A stretch of DNA of 64,000 bases. It comes from Nonomuraea fuscirosea (lineage in GTDB: Bacteria > Actinomycetota > Actinomycetes > Streptosporangiales > Streptosporangiaceae). Shown here in pieces: positions 60,253 through 64,000 of the stretch (positions are counted from its first letter, which is position 1; each line of letters begins with the position of its first letter). The notes beneath the pieces are model-generated. The model saw only the letters and a program-made list of their open reading frames with translations, did no database searches and had not been told where the DNA came from. Made by a program: the position numbers and the translations under genes. Location of the stretch: contig NZ_PVNG01000019.1 of assembly GCF_003001935.1 (NCBI RefSeq), forward strand, positions 124,001-188,000, in the 5' to 3' direction.

Positions 60253-60284
60253 GGCGGAATTCGGGCCCGGTGGGCGGCTCCCAC

Positions 60285-60290
60285 TAGACT
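60285..60290 (+). promoter_or_regulatory. -10 element of pheST
   Basis: TAGACT lies 35 nt before the pheS start; the expected transcription start is near 60297. I see no T-box or leader peptide in this short leader. Confidence 0.5.
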
Positions 60291-60325
60291 CATTTCCGCT
60301 CAAGCCCTGGATACGGAGCTCACTC

Positions 60326-61423
60326 TTGTCTGACTACGACCCCGTCGAGGTGACACCGTTGCATGCCGACGAGGTGTCCCGCATGGAGGCCGACGCCATC
60401 GAGGCGATCAAGGCCGCCGCCGACCTCGACGCACTCAAGCAGGCCAGGCTGGCGCACGCGGGAGACCGCTCGCCCATCGCCCTGGCCAACCGCGAGATCG
60501 GCGCCCTGCCGCCGGCCGCCCGCGCCGAGGCCGGCAAGCGCGTCGGCGGCGCCCGCAAGGCGATCAACGAGGCGCTGGCCGCCCGCCAGGCCGAGCTGGA
60601 GGCCGAGCGCGACGCGCGGGTGCTCGTCGAGGAGACCGTCGACGTCTCCCTGCCCTGGGACCGGCGGCCGCGCGGCGCCCGCCACCCGATGACCACGCTG
60701 CAGGAGCGCATCGCCGACGCCTTCGTCGCCATGGGCTACGAAGTGGCCGAAGGCCCCGAGCTCGAAGGCGAATGGTTCAACTTCGACGCGCTCAACATCG
60801 CCAAGGACCATCCGGCCAGGTCCGACCACGACACGTTCTTCGTCGGCTCCACCGACTCCGGCATGGTGCTGCGCACGCAGACCTCGCCGGTGCAGGTCCG
60901 CGCGCTGCTCCAGCGCGAGCTGCCGGTCTACGTGATCTCGCCGGGCAAGACGTTCCGCACCGACGAGCTCGACGCCACCCACACGCCGGTCTTCCACCAG
61001 ACCGAGGGCCTGGCCGTCGACGAGGGCCTGACGATGGCCCACCTCAAGGGCACGCTCGACCGGTTCGCCGAGGTCATGTTCGGTGAGGGCATCACGACCA
61101 GGTTCCGGCCCAACTACTTCCCGTTCACCGAGCCGTCCGCCGAGATGGACCTCAAGTGCTTCGTCTGCCGCGGCGCCTCGGCGATCCCCGGCAACCCGCC
61201 CTGCCGCACCTGCAAGTCGGAGGGCTGGATCGAGTGGGGCGGCTGCGGCATGGTCAACCCGCGCGTGCTCATCGCGTGCGGCGTCGACCCGGCGCGCTAC
61301 TCCGGGTTCGCCTTCGGCATGGGCATCGAGCGGACGCTGATGTTCCGCCACAACGCCGAGGACATGCGTGACATGGTCGAGGGCGACGTTCGCTTCACCC
61401 TTCCGTTCGGAATGGAGATCTGA
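60326..61423 (+). CDS. pheS: Phenylalanyl-tRNA synthetase alpha subunit
   Basis: The catalytic subunit of the alpha2-beta2 PheRS. The 365 residues have an N-terminal coiled coil (about 1-95), then the class II core with GYEVAEGPELEGEWFNFDALN, HPARSDHDTFF, RTQTSPVQVR, FHQTEGL and motif 3 GFAFGMGIERTLM. Before motif 3 is a Cys cluster (CFVC...CRTC) that looks like a zinc knuckle, absent from E. coli PheS. The start is a TTG at 60326 with GGAG 7 nt upstream; no ATG or GTG fits. pheT overlaps by one base (TGATG). Confidence 0.96.
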   Translation: MSDYDPVEVTPLHADEVSRMEADAIEAIKAAADLDALKQARLAHAGDRSPIALANREIGALPPAARAEAGKRVGGARKAINEALAARQAELEAERDARVLVEETVDVSLPWDRRPRGARHPMTTLQERIADAFVAMGYEVAEGPELEGEWFNFDALNIAKDHPARSDHDTFFVGSTDSGMVLRTQTSPVQVRALLQRELPVYVISPGKTFRTDELDATHTPVFHQTEGLAVDEGLTMAHLKGTLDRFAEVMFGEGITTRFRPNYFPFTEPSAEMDLKCFVCRGASAIPGNPPCRTCKSEGWIEWGGCGMVNPRVLIACGVDPARYSGFAFGMGIERTLMFRHNAEDMRDMVEGDVRFTLPFGMEI

Positions 61424-63975
61424 TGAAGGTCCCGCTTTCCTGGCTGCGGGAGTATGTCGATCTCCCGGCGGTCACCGCCCACGAGGTGGCCGACAGGCTG
61501 ACCGCGGCCGGGCTCAAGCTCGAGGCGATCACCTCCCACGGCCACGACGTCAAGAACGTCGTGGTCGGCGAGGTGCTCACGATCGAGGAGCTGACCGGGT
61601 TCAAGAAGCCGATCAGGCACTGCACGGTCGAGGTCGGCGAGGCGACCCCGCGCGAGATCGTCTGCGGCGCCACCAACTTCTCCGTCGGCGACCGGGTGCC
61701 GGTCGTGCTGCCCGGCGGCGTGCTGCCCGGCGGGTTCGAGGTCGGCGCGCGCAAGACGTACGGGCGCATGTCCGAAGGCATGATCTGCTCCGAGCGTGAG
61801 CTCGGGCTGGGCGACGACCACAACGGCATCATGGTGCTGGCCGCCGGCACGCCCATCGGCACCGACGTGGTCGAGCTGCTCGGGCTGCGCGACGACGTGA
61901 TCGAGCTGGAGATCACGCCCGACATCGGCTACGCCCTGTCGATCAGGGGTGTGGCGCGCGAGGCGGCGACGGCGTTCGGGGTGGCCTTCCGCGACCCCGC
62001 CGACGTCGAGCTGCCCGTCGAGAGCGGCACGTCGTGGCCGGCCTCGATCGCGGACCCGACGGCGTGCGACCGGTTCGTGCTGCGTGAGGTACACGGCTTC
62101 GACCCGGCCGCCGCCAGCCCGCTGTGGATGCGGGTGCGGCTCATGCGCGCCGGGGTGCGTCCCGTGTCGCTGGCCGTCGACGTCACCAACTACCTGATGC
62201 TGGAGCTCGGGCAGCCGCTGCACGCGTTCGACCGGGCCAAGCTCCAGGGCGAGATCGTCGTGCGCAGGGCCGCGGCAGGCGAGCGGCTGGAGACGCTCGA
62301 CCACGTCGTACGCGACCTCGACCCCGACGACATCCTCATCACCGACCAGTCGGGGCCGATCTCGATGGCCGGCACGATGGGCGGCCTGGAGACCGAGATC
62401 TCCGACGACTCGACCGACATCGTCATCGAGGCCGCCCACTTCTCCGCGACCGGCATCTCCCGCGAGTCACGCCGGCACGGGCTGGTGTCGGAGGCGTCCA
62501 AGCGGTTCGAACGCGGCGTCGACCGCGAGCTGCCGCTGGTCGCCTCGTGGCGGGCGGTCCGGATGCTGGCCGAGCTGGGCGGCGCGAGCGTCCAGCCCGG
62601 CGTCACGCACGCCGAGGTCGAGGTGTCGCCCGCGCGCATCGCGATCCCGTCCGGCTACCCGGGCCGGGTCGCCGGCATGGCCTACTCCCGAGACACCGTG
62701 ATCGCCCGGCTGGAGCAGGTCGGCTGCGTCGTCACCGACGGCGACGACCCGGCCGTGCGCCGCGGCGGCGTCGATCCGACCGGCGTGGTGACCGGCGGCG
62801 CGCTGGCCGCCAAGCTGGCCGTCACCGGCGACGACATGATCACGGTCACGCCGCCGTCCTGGCGGCCCGACCTCACCGACCCCAACGACCTGGCCGAGGA
62901 GGTCATCCGGCTGGAGGGCTACGAGAGCCTTCCGTCGGTGCTGCCCTCCGCCCCGGCCGGCGCCGGGCTCACCGAGGCGCAGCGGCTGCGGCGCCGGGTC
63001 GGCCGGGCTCTGGCCGAGGGCGGTCATGTCGAGGTGCTCAGCTACCCGTTCATCAGTCCCGACGACTTCGACCGGCTGCTGCTGCCCGCCGACGACGCCC
63101 GCAGGGTGGCCGCGCGGCTGGCCAACCCGCTGTCGGAAGACGAGCCGCTGATGCGTACGACGCTGCTGCCGGGCCTGCTCAAGACCCTCGTCCGCAACGT
63201 CGGCCGCGGCTTCACCGACGTGGCCCTGTTCGAGACCGGCTCGGTCTACCGCCCGCGCGCGGGAGCGCCGGGCGTGGCCCCGGTGCTCGGCGTCGAACGC
63301 CGGCCGACCGCCGAAGAGCTGGCCTCGATCGAGTCGGCGCTGCCCGACCAGCCGCTGCGGGTCGCGGTGGTGCTGGCCGGGGAGTTCGAACGATCCGGCT
63401 GGTGGGGCGCGGGCCGCGCCGCCACGTGGGCCGACGCGGTGCAGGCCGCCCGGCTGGTGGCGGCGGAGGCGCGGGTCGAGCTGTCCATCAGCGCCGACCA
63501 GCACGAGCCCTGGCACCCCGGCCGCTGCGCCGCCCTCTACGCGGGCGACACGCTGGTCGGCCACGCCGGCGAGCTGCACCCCCGGGTCATCGAGGCCTAC
63601 GGGCTGCCGCCGCGTACGGTGGCGATGGAGCTGGAGCTGTCACGGCTCGAGGCGGCCATGCCCGGTCCCGTGCAGGCGCCCTCGGTGTCCGCCTACCCGG
63701 TGGCCACCCAGGACGTCGCGCTGATCGTGCCCGACTTCACGCCGGTGGCCGACGTGGAGGCGGCGCTGCGTGACGGGGCCGGGGCGCTGCTGGAGTCGAT
63801 CCGGCTGTTCGACGTGTACGCCGGAGAGCAGGTGGGCGAGGGGAACAAGTCGCTCGCCTACTCGATGCGCTTCCGCGCGGCCGACCGTACGCTGACGGTC
63901 GAGGAGACCACGGCGGCGCGCGACGCGGCGGTGGCGATGGCGGCCGACCGGGTGGGCGCGCAACTGCGCGGCTGA
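61423..63975 (+). CDS. pheT: Phenylalanyl-tRNA synthetase beta subunit
   Basis: An 850-residue beta subunit. It contains the tRNA-binding EMAP-like domain (about 40-150), the B3/B4 editing domain (about 200-370; FDRAKLQGEIVVRRA), B5 (about 400-480), the catalytic-like core (ALAEGGHVEVLSYPF) and the C-terminal ferredoxin-fold anticodon-binding domain (LIVPDFTPVADVEAALR to the end). Length is normal and I see no breaks. The start overlaps pheS, so the subunits are made in step. The last 25 bp of the window hold nothing recognisable. Confidence 0.97.
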   Translation: MKVPLSWLREYVDLPAVTAHEVADRLTAAGLKLEAITSHGHDVKNVVVGEVLTIEELTGFKKPIRHCTVEVGEATPREIVCGATNFSVGDRVPVVLPGGVLPGGFEVGARKTYGRMSEGMICSERELGLGDDHNGIMVLAAGTPIGTDVVELLGLRDDVIELEITPDIGYALSIRGVAREAATAFGVAFRDPADVELPVESGTSWPASIADPTACDRFVLREVHGFDPAAASPLWMRVRLMRAGVRPVSLAVDVTNYLMLELGQPLHAFDRAKLQGEIVVRRAAAGERLETLDHVVRDLDPDDILITDQSGPISMAGTMGGLETEISDDSTDIVIEAAHFSATGISRESRRHGLVSEASKRFERGVDRELPLVASWRAVRMLAELGGASVQPGVTHAEVEVSPARIAIPSGYPGRVAGMAYSRDTVIARLEQVGCVVTDGDDPAVRRGGVDPTGVVTGGALAAKLAVTGDDMITVTPPSWRPDLTDPNDLAEEVIRLEGYESLPSVLPSAPAGAGLTEAQRLRRRVGRALAEGGHVEVLSYPFISPDDFDRLLLPADDARRVAARLANPLSEDEPLMRTTLLPGLLKTLVRNVGRGFTDVALFETGSVYRPRAGAPGVAPVLGVERRPTAEELASIESALPDQPLRVAVVLAGEFERSGWWGAGRAATWADAVQAARLVAAEARVELSISADQHEPWHPGRCAALYAGDTLVGHAGELHPRVIEAYGLPPRTVAMELELSRLEAAMPGPVQAPSVSAYPVATQDVALIVPDFTPVADVEAALRDGAGALLESIRLFDVYAGEQVGEGNKSLAYSMRFRAADRTLTVEETTAARDAAVAMAADRVGAQLRG

Positions 63976-64000
63976 GACCGTCGCTGTGAAGGGGCCGGTG

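Noticed and set aside
60290..60326. T-box or leader-peptide control of the aminoacyl-tRNA synthetase genes
   Set aside because: The leaders of thrS, hisS, aspS, alaS and pheS are too short or lack specifier and antiterminator motifs.
1..64000. Biosynthetic gene cluster, prophage or insertion sequence
   Set aside because: No synthase, integrase, transposase, capsid or att-type repeats were seen; nearly all genes are core functions.
1..64000. tRNA genes
   Set aside because: No cloverleaf with a GTTCGA-type T-loop and matching acceptor arms was found by eye; a tRNAscan run would settle it.

Overview
This is a high-GC actinobacterial chromosome segment, most like a filamentous actinomycete of the Streptosporangiales type; that placement is inference from gene content and order, not from a search. 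The evidence is the very high G+C with strong third-position G/C bias, many GTG starts, an F420-type LLM oxidoreductase, phosphatidylinositol-mannoside genes (pgsA, a PatA-like acyltransferase, pimA), EF-G2, an Eis-like acetyltransferase, a membrane-anchored cyclophilin pair, and the order pdxS..pdxT-yebC..ruvC-ruvA-ruvB-yajC-secD-secF-apt-relA..hisS-aspS..rarA..alaS-ruvX-mltG-aroE..infC-rpmI-rplT-trmH-pheS-pheT. I see no prophage, insertion sequence, CRISPR array, tRNA or rRNA gene. The window is mostly core genome.

Layout. 1-9.7 kb: a 5'-truncated SDR gene, pgm, an LLM oxidoreductase, a GH25 lysozyme, thrS, a PIG-L deacetylase, an ECF sigma factor with a SnoaL-like tail and its likely small target gene, an Asp23-family protein and a HIT hydrolase. 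9.8-17 kb: a secreted GHL10-type hydrolase, EF-G2, then the PI/PIM operon pgsA-patA-pimA and a small membrane protein. 17-26.3 kb: a DUF3048 lipoprotein, pdxS, a Tat-exported PhoD phosphatase, a MarR regulator, pdxT, yebC, an unusual fused permease-like protein and an Eis-like acetyltransferase. 26.4-37 kb: the ruvCAB Holliday-junction genes behind a probable LexA box, the Sec accessory genes, apt and relA. 37-48.4 kb: a nucleotidyltransferase-cupin fusion, a DUF349 protein, two anchored cyclophilins flanking an MBL hydrolase-hisS-aspS operon, a DUF2231 membrane protein, rarA and a DUF2236 protein. 48.5-64 kb: two small membrane proteins, alaS, ruvX, two tandem mltG paralogues, aroE, infC-rpmI-rplT with an attenuator leader, a TrmH-type methyltransferase, a PAS histidine kinase and pheST.

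How the parts work together: translation supply (ThrS, HisS, AspS, AlaS, PheST, IF3, L35, L20, EF-G2, YebC), recombination and replication-fork rescue (RuvCAB, RuvX, RarA), protein export and folding (YajC-SecDF, cyclophilins), envelope building (PgsA, PatA, PimA, MltG) and PLP synthesis (PdxS/PdxT).

What stands out is not one new operon but an unusual DNA-level habit. Short tandem duplications sit at gene ends and in spacers. The largest is a degenerate 18-bp minisatellite of about 1.05 kb inserted between ruvA and ruvB. At pimA and at hisS the duplicated gene end forms a mini-ORF of 15 or 20 codons that overlaps both neighbours by GTGA stop/start junctions. The pimA copy differs from the original only by silent changes apart from its first codon. 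Other notable points are a fused MalF-MalG-like permease that has lost both EAA loops, the in-frame nucleotidyltransferase-cupin fusion, an AUC start codon for infC, and at least eight probable leaderless transcripts.
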